Source: JAKSCF01 sp028279945
GTDB taxonomy: Bacteria; Bacillota; Clostridia; Peptostreptococcales; JAAYPU01
Length of the DNA stretch: 23,749 bases
Direction of reading: 5' to 3'
Assembly (NCBI GenBank): GCA_028279945.1
Contig: JANQMT010000203.1
Coordinates: 1-23,749, forward strand
The notes under the pieces are model-generated. The model searched no databases. It was not told the DNA's origin and worked only from the letters and a program-made list of their open reading frames with translations. Each line of letters starts with the position of its first letter. Position 1 is the stretch's first letter. Below, one piece after another: positions 14,502 through 21,668 of the stretch. Both the position numbers and the translations under genes were made by a program.

Positions 14502-14825
14502 TTAATCATTGGATATATCTTTTACAGTTTTATATTCCTTTATCATTCTATAGGGTTTAGTCACCACTCTAAATGGTATGGAACGTAAAAATTTGGATAA
14601 ATCAGCCTTACTTTCTTTGCTCATACGTTCAGGTTTTGTTCTTACCCTATTAAAAATTTCTGCTACATAGGTAGATACTATTAACTTCTCATCAATTTCC
14701 AGAGTCGTTTCACATTCCAAACAAATTATTTTCTCAATACTATCTCCCATGTAAGTTACTTCATGAAGGGTATCTTTATTACAATTTAGGCAATATAAAT
14801 CTGCCTTCATCTTTGTAATATTCAT
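14502..14825 (-). CDS. Small zinc-ribbon protein of unknown function
   Basis: The 107-residue protein has two Cys pairs, YCLNC (C12 and C15) and ICLEC (C35 and C38), that would bind one zinc. A basic, helical C-terminal half follows (residues 60-105, rich in Lys and Arg). This suggests a nucleic-acid- or protein-binding zinc ribbon. Similar short proteins occur in Firmicutes under uninformative names; I do not recognise a function. The start at 14825 has an AGGTG site seven bases upstream. It is transcribed alone: the 14397-14501 gap upstream of DUF3842 and the terminator at about 14911 bracket it. Confidence 0.65.
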   Translation of the reverse strand: MNITKMKADLYCLNCNKDTLHEVTYMGDSIEKIICLECETTLEIDEKLIVSTYVAEIFNRVRTKPERMSKESKADLSKFLRSIPFRVVTKPYRMIKEYKTVKDISND

Positions 14826-14910
14826 TTATCAACACCTCATTTTTAATTTGCTTAATATCATTATATCCTACTATAGCAAGTGTAGTAAATATTTATATAT
14901 GATCTTATTA

Positions 14911-14952
14911 AAAGAGAGCACAAAGCTCTCCGAAAAGAATTTGTGCTCTTTT
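14911..14952 (-). terminator. Intrinsic terminator of the PTS operon
   Basis: A 13-bp stem (14911-14924 with 14940-14952, including AGCACAAA/TTTGTGCT) directly follows the stop codon of the SAF-domain oxidoreductase and ends in TTTT on the minus strand. It is the clear end of the glucitol-type PTS operon. Confidence 0.85.
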
Positions 14953-14953
14953 A

Positions 14954-16243
14954 TTAGAACATAGTATCTTGTAATTTTCTCAATTGATAAATTAGAGAAT
15001 CGGTATCCAGTTGTACCATGTCATAGGTAATCAGTTCCCCCTTTTTCACATCTGTCGTCAAAGTAGTCTTTTTGCTGACTAGCCCCAGTGGTAATGCGCC
15101 TATTTGTTTTGCAACATCTGCTTGTTCAATGGTCCCATATACTGTATATCCCCCTATTCCGTCTAGTTTCTCTCCCTTTTTCAAGTCTTTTTTAGCCACT
15201 GTAATCGTCTCAGAAATAGGTGCGCCCATGGGAACAATGGTAGATTGTTTATCCAGTGCTGCTTTTACAACTGACAATGGTGTTTCCAGACTACATAAGT
15301 GATAGGGTCTATATAACACATAATTAGGTCCTGAACCCATACTCAGATATTCCATCTCATGGTTTATTTCCGGAAGCTCGCTGGATACAATAACAAATAC
15401 GCCTGGAGCTACTCCATTGACATAGTCTACTATGCCATATTTGTTCAATATGCCGCCCTCTTTTTTTAATCTAAATATGTTTGGTAAGTCATCTACTTTT
15501 CCAGACGTTCCATGGCCGCCTCTTACATCTGCAATATATCCGGTAGCATTGGACATGGCTGTCATTTCTACCATTGTTTTAGTACCATCCTTAAATGAAG
15601 ACAGCATCTTAGGGCTTACACCACGTTTTGTTGCTTCTTCTAAAACAGTATCCGGATTGCAGTCATAATCCATCGTATTGTTTTTGCCTTTTCCGATTAC
15701 CCTTACATCAAATCCCAATGAGTCTGCAAAATCATAGAGTTCTTTTACTGCCCCCGGTTCATCACCGGCAGAACCAGTATAAATGACACCGGCATTGTCA
15801 GCAAATTTTTTCAATATAGGTCCTATGACTATATCTGATTCTACATTGAGCATAACAATATGCTTTTTATTATAAATTGCATCCAGAGCAACTTTTGCTC
15901 CAACTTCAGGGACTCCTGTTGCATCAACTGCAACATCAATGAGATTTGCTTTTGAGGCTATTTCTGCGTTTTCTGAGACAACATATTTCCCTTGCTCTAT
16001 CCATTTGTTTGCTTCACTAACGGTATTTGCAACCTTAAACTCATCCTCAGAAAGTCCGGCATTTTTATATGCATTCTTTGCACTGTCAAGATTGATGTCC
16101 ACTACAACTGCAGGTTTAAGACCCTTCATCAGCATCATTTGGCTGACCATGCCCTTTCCCATCTGTCCTGCCCCAACAATGCTTGCTAATATTTTCTCTC
16201 CTTGTTCTTCCAGTTCTTTTAATCTATCATTTATACCTAACAT
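14954..16243 (-). CDS. SAF-domain NAD(P) oxidoreductase, DXR-like (DRL) / homoserine-dehydrogenase-like
   Basis: A 429-residue protein. The N-terminal Rossmann domain has VGAGQMG at about 23-29. The middle catalytic region contains HIVMLNVESD, GDEPGAVKELYDFA and NATG. The C-terminus, from about residue 345, is a SAF domain. This order is that of the homoserine-dehydrogenase-like family that includes Brucella DRL, which makes 2-C-methyl-D-erythritol 4-phosphate from 1-deoxy-D-xylulose 5-phosphate, and related oxidoisomerases. It is the last gene of the PTS operon, starting 4 bp after the EIIA stop, where sorbitol-6-phosphate dehydrogenase would be expected. I infer that it oxidises or oxido-isomerises the phosphorylated polyol. 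The start at 16243 is set by a GGAG site seven bases upstream; 15 extra upstream codons lie inside the EIIA gene. Family assignment is from remembered motifs. Confidence 0.8.
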   Translation of the reverse strand: MLGINDRLKELEEQGEKILASIVGAGQMGKGMVSQMMLMKGLKPAVVVDINLDSAKNAYKNAGLSEDEFKVANTVSEANKWIEQGKYVVSENAEIASKANLIDVAVDATGVPEVGAKVALDAIYNKKHIVMLNVESDIVIGPILKKFADNAGVIYTGSAGDEPGAVKELYDFADSLGFDVRVIGKGKNNTMDYDCNPDTVLEEATKRGVSPKMLSSFKDGTKTMVEMTAMSNATGYIADVRGGHGTSGKVDDLPNIFRLKKEGGILNKYGIVDYVNGVAPGVFVIVSSELPEINHEMEYLSMGSGPNYVLYRPYHLCSLETPLSVVKAALDKQSTIVPMGAPISETITVAKKDLKKGEKLDGIGGYTVYGTIEQADVAKQIGALPLGLVSKKTTLTTDVKKGELITYDMVQLDTDSLIYQLRKLQDTMF

Positions 16244-16247
16244 ATGA

Positions 16248-16619
16248 TCACTCCAATTTATTTTTATGTTTGATTTCAATACTGTCACTTATTTTTACAT
16301 CTGGTATTCCATCACCTTTTAATTCAATGTGCCCTGGTAGCTCTGCATATGACATGCCGGTAAATTTAAAAGTACAATGTCCTAGTTGTCTAAATGTCTT
16401 ATTTGCTTCTTCTCCAACTGCAGTTACGGAATATTCTTTTCCGGAAATAGCGACTATATCTCCAACACAAATATCCTGTTTGACTCCTTCGATTGTATGC
16501 AAAATAGAAATTTCTGCTAGTTCTGCAGGTGCATTATCATTGAAAACAATAATCATTTTATCATTTAAGAAATCTAGCGCTAATTCACCTATTTTTGTAA
16601 CCTTAGTTTTGTATGTCAT
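16248..16619 (-). CDS. srlB: PTS glucitol/sorbitol-type EIIA component
   Basis: The 123-residue protein aligns from memory with E. coli SrlB over its length: TKIGELALDFLNDKMIIVFND at the start, then AEISILHT with the phospho-accepting histidine in the same place as FIHC of SrlB, and a late VTAVGEEANKTFRQLGHCT block. It carries phosphate from HPr to the EIIB cysteine. The ATG at 16619 follows a TGGAGG site; an upstream ATG at 16646 would add nine residues. It is separated from the EIIBC gene by 92 bp containing a perfect 14-bp inverted repeat, and ends 4 bp before the SAF oxidoreductase. Confidence 0.93.
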   Translation of the reverse strand: MTYKTKVTKIGELALDFLNDKMIIVFNDNAPAELAEISILHTIEGVKQDICVGDIVAISGKEYSVTAVGEEANKTFRQLGHCTFKFTGMSYAELPGHIELKGDGIPDVKISDSIEIKHKNKLE

Positions 16620-16662
16620 AGTAACCTCCAGAAAAAATTTATTCAAATTAATATTATTAACA

Positions 16663-16698
16663 TATGGTATAATGCTTTTAAAGGAGCATTATACCATA
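16663..16698. promoter_or_regulatory. Perfect 14-bp inverted repeat between EIIBC and EIIA genes
   Basis: TATGGTATAATGCT (16663-16676) and its exact complement AGCATTATACCATA (16685-16698) flank an 8-nt loop. No T run follows on the minus strand, so this is not a standard terminator. It may be an mRNA-stabilising or processing hairpin, or an operator. Confidence 0.7.
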
Positions 16699-16711
16699 CA
16701 TTGTAAATCGT

Positions 16712-17683
16712 TTATGAATATAGGCCTATACTGAATGCAAATGCTATGAGAACAGATATAGGTCCTGTAATCAAACGTGAAATTAGAATTGCGGGTACAC
16801 CGACTTCAATGGTTTCAGGTTTTGCTTCCCCTAAGCTTAACCCAACTGGAATAAAGTCGCATCCAACTTGTGGATTTATTGCAAATAATGCCGGCAATGC
16901 ATATTGTGGTGGTATCGCTCCTTTTCCTATTTCAACCCCAACCAATACGCCTACTACCTGAGCAATAACAGCACCGGGGCCTAATAACGGTGACAGTACC
17001 GGAATAGCACACACTAAAGATATTACAATCAGACCCGGCAGCGTTCCTGCATAGGGTGAAATCGTATTGGCTATCCAATCGCCTATTCCAGATTTTAAAA
17101 TGATACCGATGAGCATACTTACAAATGCCATAAAAGGGATTACATTTTTTATGACTTGATCTACGGTTTCTCTTGCCGCCTGATATAATTTACCGACTAC
17201 ACTTCCTACACTTTTTCCTATTCTGGTCAAAAAACCTGATTTTACCGGTATTTGTGTTTTTTGTTCTGTTTTCTGCCGGGTTTGCACTTTAGGTTCATCG
17301 TCTATGTCCATTACGCCTTCATAAACACTAATGTTGTTTTCTTTTACCCCTGATACATATATATCTTCTTGAATATATTGAGCCAATGGCCCCGCCTGCC
17401 CTACGGGTGTTAAGTTCACAGTATATATGTTTTTCTTCGGATAAACCCCGCATCGAGCCGTTCCTCCACAGTCAACCACCACTACAGCAATTTCATAATC
17501 AGGCACACCTGTACTAAAACCGTCTACTGCAGTTCCGCCGGTTAAATCAGCAATTCTTTGTGCTACTGGGTCAATTCCGCCCCCGGTAATTGAAACAATT
17601 TTATCTCTCGTTTCAGTGGGTTTAATGATTAGAGGGCCTCCCCAGCCGCTACTTCCTTTTATAATCTTGACTGCCTTATACAT
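16712..17683 (-). CDS. srlE: PTS glucitol/sorbitol-type EIIBC component
   Basis: The 323-residue protein is close to E. coli SrlE in length and layout. Residues 1-130 are the EIIB domain (GSSGWGGPLIIKPT at 10-23; VVDCGGTARCGVYPK at 70-84 with cysteines C72 and C78, one of which is the phosphocysteine; GPLAQYIQEDIYVSGVKE). A charged Gln/Lys-rich linker (about 130-150) leads to a membrane EIIC half with several helices and the conserved LSPLLGPGAVIAQVVGVLVG and ALPALFAINPQVGCDFIPVG stretches. It phosphorylates the incoming polyol with EIIC. Its ATG at 17683 has an AGGAGG-type site, 14 bp after the EIIC stop. Confidence 0.95.
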   Translation of the reverse strand: MYKAVKIIKGSSGWGGPLIIKPTETRDKIVSITGGGIDPVAQRIADLTGGTAVDGFSTGVPDYEIAVVVVDCGGTARCGVYPKKNIYTVNLTPVGQAGPLAQYIQEDIYVSGVKENNISVYEGVMDIDDEPKVQTRQKTEQKTQIPVKSGFLTRIGKSVGSVVGKLYQAARETVDQVIKNVIPFMAFVSMLIGIILKSGIGDWIANTISPYAGTLPGLIVISLVCAIPVLSPLLGPGAVIAQVVGVLVGVEIGKGAIPPQYALPALFAINPQVGCDFIPVGLSLGEAKPETIEVGVPAILISRLITGPISVLIAFAFSIGLYS

Positions 17684-17697
17684 ATATTCCCCTCCTT

Positions 17698-18243
17698 TTA
17701 TATTTCTGCAGTATTCATTTTGTCAGTTCTTTGTTTCATCATAATGGCCGTGATTCTTTCAGTAAGAATTCCTCTTAAAAAGATAACAATTACACCTACA
17801 ATAAAGTATCTTATAGCCAATTGACCAAGCGATAATCCAAGCTGTTCAATGCCTTGGGCGATCCCCATATATACAAATAATTCTCCGGCATTGGCATGGG
17901 GAAAAAGTCCTGTAATTGGATGTACAAAAGATACGGCGGCATCATAAAAAGCAGGTTTATATTTTTCATCTAAGAATTTTCCAAAAGAATAACACATTGG
18001 ATTCGTTAAGAAAAATACTGCAAGGATAGGAAATACCGTATATCTTGTGATAAAGTTTTTAGACGCGGCTTTTGCTAAATTGTGTACCCTTTCTTCTCCG
18101 ATAATTTTAATGAGTGCATTAACTGCTGTTATCAGTACGATTAAGGTGGGTAAGATGCCTGTCATCAGGCTCATAAATACTTCTCCACCTTGCCTGAAAA
18201 GGCCAATAAATCCTTCTGCTAAATTTGCTAGGGATTGTAACAT
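17698..18243 (-). CDS. srlA: PTS glucitol/sorbitol-type EIIC component
   Basis: The 181-residue membrane protein corresponds to SrlA (about 187 residues in E. coli). It has about four or five hydrophobic segments, with conserved GGEVFMSLMTGILPTLIVLI (19-38), TNPMCYSFGKFLDEKYKPAF and HPITGLFPHANAGELFVYMG. It forms the polyol channel with the C domain of SrlE. The ATG has a GAAAGGAG site. A 136-bp untranslated gap separates it from gutM upstream. Confidence 0.94.
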   Translation of the reverse strand: MLQSLANLAEGFIGLFRQGGEVFMSLMTGILPTLIVLITAVNALIKIIGEERVHNLAKAASKNFITRYTVFPILAVFFLTNPMCYSFGKFLDEKYKPAFYDAAVSFVHPITGLFPHANAGELFVYMGIAQGIEQLGLSLGQLAIRYFIVGVIVIFLRGILTERITAIMMKQRTDKMNTAEI

Positions 18244-18303
18244 AAAAAAACTCCTTTCAACATTTAATAGATACGTTTGTTAAAATAGCTTTTATGATAA
18301 AAT

Positions 18304-18313
18304 ATCACCTCCT
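18304..18313 (-). promoter_or_regulatory. Orphan perfect Shine-Dalgarno sequence
   Basis: AGGAGGTGAT on the minus strand, a perfect match to the anti-Shine-Dalgarno tail, lies between gutM and srlA. No ATG, GTG or TTG stands at a useful distance; the srlA start is about 60 nt further on and has its own site. It could be a standby ribosome site or a decayed start. Confidence 0.35.
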
Positions 18314-18379
18314 ACTATAGTTCTTTGATTTATGATTTAACTATAATGAAGTCATCAAGGGTTAGAGAACGGTATCAGG

Positions 18380-18763
18380 TTATACATTTGAATTGGATTG
18401 CAGCTTTGCTTCTAATTCCTCAATAGCTGATATCATTGCTTTATGGCCAATTTTGTTTTTATTTTCGGCAGAGTACTTTTCTTTCAGCTCTCTCAAAGTT
18501 ATGCCTCCAAGATTCTTAATTTCTTTAAACCGCGAAAAAACCGTTATCCCTTCCATTTTTTCTGCTGTAATAATTTTCCCGTCACTATCGCTTACCAGTA
18601 TGGTAAGATTCCCTGCCTTTAACGTCCCTTTTTCTCTCCCTATTCCGATGATGCCTTTTCGGGATAAATAGGCAGCACGGGATTGATAGTTTTTTATTTG
18701 CATATAGGCAAATATTCCTTGTACGATTAACAATATAAAAGCAATAATTGCAAATTTTTCCAT
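18380..18763 (-). CDS. gutM: Glucitol operon activator-like protein GutM
   Basis: The 127-residue protein has a single N-terminal membrane helix (about residues 4-22) followed by a small soluble domain (YLSRKGIIGIGREKGTLKAG, about 32-51, and TVFSRFKEI), the pattern of GutM. In E. coli GutM activates the srl operon. Here the membrane anchor and place ahead of the EIIC gene suggest it senses or assists the transporter. It is the first gene of the PTS block after the regulator, with a GGGAGGAG ribosome site. The C-terminus (EELEAKLQSNSNV) is a short charged helix. Confidence 0.88.
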   Translation of the reverse strand: MEKFAIIAFILLIVQGIFAYMQIKNYQSRAAYLSRKGIIGIGREKGTLKAGNLTILVSDSDGKIITAEKMEGITVFSRFKEIKNLGGITLRELKEKYSAENKNKIGHKAMISAIEELEAKLQSNSNV

Positions 18764-18868
18764 ACTCTCCTCCCTTTCTGAAAGCCAGAGACTCCATATA
18801 TCGTTGAATCATCCTTTAATTCAAGTATCATATGAATCACAAGTAGTATAAGATGTGTTAAGAAATGA

Positions 18869-19819
18869 CTAGTATTGTAAAAGCTTCATACAGCAGCTAT
18901 AATTTGTAACCAGAACATTAATAAATTTTCCTCTAATTGCGCCTATAATGCCTGTGACTTTTTCATCCCCTGCTGCCATACCAATTACTTTATCAATTTG
19001 CTTGAGTTGATTGATTTCAATTCCAAAAACTTTTTCATTGAATTCATATTGATGGCTATTTCCATCAATGTCATAAAACTGAAGACAGATATCTCCTGCT
19101 ACATTTTGACGCTTTAATCTTCTCATGTCCTCTTCATCATAGTAGCCCGTCGCAATCATTGTAGAGTCTTTATTGGTCTGCCCGCCAATACCTACTATAG
19201 CAACATTGACTTTAGTGATTTCTTCAAGAATTTCTTTTATCCCCTTATCTTGTTTAAGATTCTCTTTAACATTTTTATCTGATAAAACAGCAGGCGCATG
19301 CAACAGCTTAATATTTCCGTTAAACGCCTTTGCAAGCTCCATAACAATTTGGTTAGGGTGTATATCAATACCGACTTGCCCAACCCCTCCTATTAAAGGA
19401 ATAAAAGTAATATTAGATGATTCGTTATAATCTACAAACCGTGCAATCTCCTTAATGGTGGTTCCCATAGAAACCCCCACATAATCATTGTTTTTTAGAG
19501 TTCGCTCCAGATATTTAGCCGTTGCATTCCCAATCTCCAGCTTCTGGTTATAGGCATCATTTTTATCGCTGACGATAATCACTTCTTTAAGCCCAAATTT
19601 CTTTTCTGCCTCTCTCTCTAATGAGTGAAACCCTGAATTGCATTGATGATTGATTTCAATTTTAACGATCTCTCTCTCCTTAGCCTCTTTTAATAATCGT
19701 GAAACTGTAGGACGGGATATTTCCAGAACCTTTGCTATTTCCTGTTGACTTAATTGGTCTTCATAGTATAGCGTACAACATTTGTAGATTAATCTTAAAT
19801 CCCCTGATATTTTTTTCAT
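18869..19819 (-). CDS. SorC/DeoR-type sugar-binding transcriptional regulator
   Basis: The 316-residue protein carries an N-terminal helix-turn-helix (residues 23-44, LSQQEIAKVLEISRPTVSRL) and a C-terminal sugar-binding domain of the SorC/CggR type (VGVSMGTTIKEIARFV, then FIPLIGGVGQVGIDIHPNQI and AIVGIGG). Such proteins sense a phosphorylated sugar. Its position at the head of the PTS genes, behind a strong promoter with a palindrome just downstream, suggests that it regulates itself and the operon. There is a 105-bp gap before gutM with no visible terminator. Confidence 0.9.
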   Translation of the reverse strand: MKKISGDLRLIYKCCTLYYEDQLSQQEIAKVLEISRPTVSRLLKEAKEREIVKIEINHQCNSGFHSLEREAEKKFGLKEVIIVSDKNDAYNQKLEIGNATAKYLERTLKNNDYVGVSMGTTIKEIARFVDYNESSNITFIPLIGGVGQVGIDIHPNQIVMELAKAFNGNIKLLHAPAVLSDKNVKENLKQDKGIKEILEEITKVNVAIVGIGGQTNKDSTMIATGYYDEEDMRRLKRQNVAGDICLQFYDIDGNSHQYEFNEKVFGIEINQLKQIDKVIGMAAGDEKVTGIIGAIRGKFINVLVTNYSCCMKLLQY

Positions 19820-19863
19820 GCTCTATCCTCCATAGCTATAATTTAATATTTATTTTTACATTT

Positions 19864-19878
19864 GTTCAAATAATGAAC
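19864..19878. promoter_or_regulatory. Palindromic operator candidate, GTTCA-N5-TGAAC
   Basis: A perfect 5+5 palindrome with a 5-bp spacer, starting 14 bp downstream of the -10 hexamer (19893-19898), hence just inside the expected transcript. The position suits repression by the SorC-type regulator encoded immediately downstream. Confidence 0.5.
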
Positions 19879-19892
19879 TATTTCTCATTTTC

Positions 19893-19920
19893 ATTATATT
19901 CTAAATATTCTCAATGTCAA
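19893..19920 (-). promoter_or_regulatory. Strong sigma-A promoter of the regulator-PTS operon
   Basis: On the minus strand TTGACA (19915-19920) and TATAAT (19893-19898) match the consensus exactly, 16 bp apart. A partial inverted repeat ATCGTT...AACGAT (19920-19925 with 19946-19951) begins at the edge of the -35 and could be a second operator half-site pair. Confidence 0.75.
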
Positions 19921-19977
19921 TCGTTTAACCAATAGTTATTGTTTTAACGATATTATTTTCTGAGTATTGCATAGATA

Positions 19978-20247
19978 TTAAAACGCTTCCCCAAAATTAC
20001 TATGGATTAATTCTACCAATGACTTGATCGCCGCTTTCTCATCAGCACCTTCAGCAGTCATTTCAATTTCGCTTCCACTATTAATTCCTGCGGACAACAC
20101 ACCTACAATACTTTTGGCATTAATGGTTTTACCTGAGAATTTAATATAAATATCAGAATCAAATTTTGCAGCCGTTTTTATGAACAATGAAGCCGGACGA
20201 GCATGTAATCCCGCCTTGTTAAGAATTTTTATGGATTGACTATACAT
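19978..20247 (-). CDS. ptsH: HPr, PTS phosphocarrier protein
   Basis: An 89-residue HPr with the phospho-histidine H15 in AGLHARPAS and the regulatory serine S46 in NAKSIVGVLSAG, so it can in principle serve both phosphotransfer and HPr-kinase control in Gram-positives. It starts 15 bp after the E3 gene with an AAGGAGAGG site, so it is the last gene of the 2-oxo-acid dehydrogenase operon; the regulator and PTS genes follow after 158 bp. No enzyme I gene is adjacent. It may be a dedicated HPr paralogue for the neighbouring glucitol-type PTS. Confidence 0.95.
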   Translation of the reverse strand: MYSQSIKILNKAGLHARPASLFIKTAAKFDSDIYIKFSGKTINAKSIVGVLSAGINSGSEIEMTAEGADEKAAIKSLVELIHSNFGEAF

Positions 20248-20262
20248 TGATTATCCTCTCCT

Positions 20263-21654
20263 TTATTTAGAGTTTTTCTTTGGCAAATGAATACATTGAC
20301 CTAACGCATCCGCACAAGCTTCCATAAACGCTTCTGCATAAGTCGGATGTCCATGAATATATTCGGCTGCTTCTTCCAGGGTTATCTCAGAAGCCATTAA
20401 AACTGCTGCTTCATTTATCATCTCTGTTGCAGCAGAACCTAGTATATGCACCCCTAGAATTTCGCCATATTTTTTATCTCCAATTACTTTGACAAAGCCC
20501 TCTGCTTCTTGTGAGGCCAACGCCCTTCCGTTTCCTGCAAAATTAAATTTCCCAATACATATATCATATTCTTCTCTTGCCTCTTCTTCTGTCAGGCCTA
20601 CTGATCCAATTTCAGGAAGGGTGTATACACAGCTTGGAACAAACCTTAAATCAGCTTTTACATTACTTCCCATGGCATTTTGAGCCGCTGTCTCTCCCAT
20701 TTTAAACGCTGCATGGGCCAGCATTACTTTGCCGTTAATATCTCCAGGCGCATAAATACCTTCTATACTTGTTCTCATATATTCGTCTACTTTTACTTTT
20801 CCGCTGCTCATTTTTAGTTTTACATTCCCTAATCCTGATAGATCCGAAACTCTACCTATTGATAATAATGCTTTATTACATGCCACCACTTCCCCGCTGG
20901 ATAGATAGCACCTTAATATATCTGTATCTTCTTCAAATTTTTCAAGCTTGGTGTTTGTCAGTATGCTGATACCTTTTGCTTTCAACTTGCTTGTTAGTCC
21001 CATTGAAATTTCTTTGTCCATCATGGGAAGTATGCAGTCACATAGCTCAATTATCGTGACTTGACTGCCATAAACATTGAATATCTCAGCCATTTCTACG
21101 CCTACTACGCCGCCTCCAATAATGATAAATTGCTTTGGAATTTCTTCTAAATCCAGTATTTCATCACTGGTCAGAATCAAGGAGCTGTTAATGCCTTCTA
21201 TGGGCAGTTTAGATACTTTTGACCCTCCGGCATATATGATGGCATTGCCTTGAATCATTTTGCTTCCATCAATTTGTACTTTCTTACCTTCCAGCAATAT
21301 ACCCTCACCTGGGTATATTTCGACGCCATAGCTTCTTAATAATCCTTCCACACCATTGGTGAGTGTTTTTACAACATTATTTTTGTAATCTATAACCTTT
21401 TTCATATCCAAGGTAAAGGACGGATCTTTGATTATAATACCTCTCTCTTTTGCCTTTTTCATTTGCTCTATGGTTTCAGCATTTTTTATATAGGTTTTTG
21501 TGGGAATACACCCTCTATTTAAGCAGGTTCCACCGACTTTGCTTTTTTCAATTAAGGCTGCTTTTCCTCCCAATTGTGAAGCTTTGATAGCAGCCACATA
21601 CCCTGCCGGCCCTCCACCTAATACGATGACATCATAATTTTTTTCTTCTGCCAA
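20263..21654 (-). CDS. lpdA: Dihydrolipoamide dehydrogenase (E3)
   Basis: A 463-residue flavoprotein with an N-terminal FAD-binding GGGPAG (13-18), a redox-active disulfide C44-C49 (GGTCLNRGCIPTK), an NAD-binding GGGVVGVEMAEIF, a second FAD motif (APGDINGKVMLAHAA) and the C-terminal active-site HGHPTYAEAFMEA. It reoxidises lipoyl groups of E2 with NAD+. It starts at a TTG (21652-21654) with GGAGG eight to ten bases upstream. There is no N-terminal lipoyl domain, unlike some clostridial E3 proteins. It follows E2 by 14 bp in the operon. Confidence 0.95.
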   Translation of the reverse strand: MAEEKNYDVIVLGGGPAGYVAAIKASQLGGKAALIEKSKVGGTCLNRGCIPTKTYIKNAETIEQMKKAKERGIIIKDPSFTLDMKKVIDYKNNVVKTLTNGVEGLLRSYGVEIYPGEGILLEGKKVQIDGSKMIQGNAIIYAGGSKVSKLPIEGINSSLILTSDEILDLEEIPKQFIIIGGGVVGVEMAEIFNVYGSQVTIIELCDCILPMMDKEISMGLTSKLKAKGISILTNTKLEKFEEDTDILRCYLSSGEVVACNKALLSIGRVSDLSGLGNVKLKMSSGKVKVDEYMRTSIEGIYAPGDINGKVMLAHAAFKMGETAAQNAMGSNVKADLRFVPSCVYTLPEIGSVGLTEEEAREEYDICIGKFNFAGNGRALASQEAEGFVKVIGDKKYGEILGVHILGSAATEMINEAAVLMASEITLEEAAEYIHGHPTYAEAFMEACADALGQCIHLPKKNSK

Positions 21655-21668
21655 AATATTTTCCTCCT

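Noticed and set aside
18585..18812. 75-codon minus-strand ORF overlapping gutM in another frame
   Set aside because: The gutM frame has clear family features and a ribosome site; the alternative frame has neither.
19914..19930. Possible cre (CcpA) site near the regulator promoter
   Set aside because: The central CG is offset relative to the TGWNANCGNTNWCA consensus and the ends do not fit.
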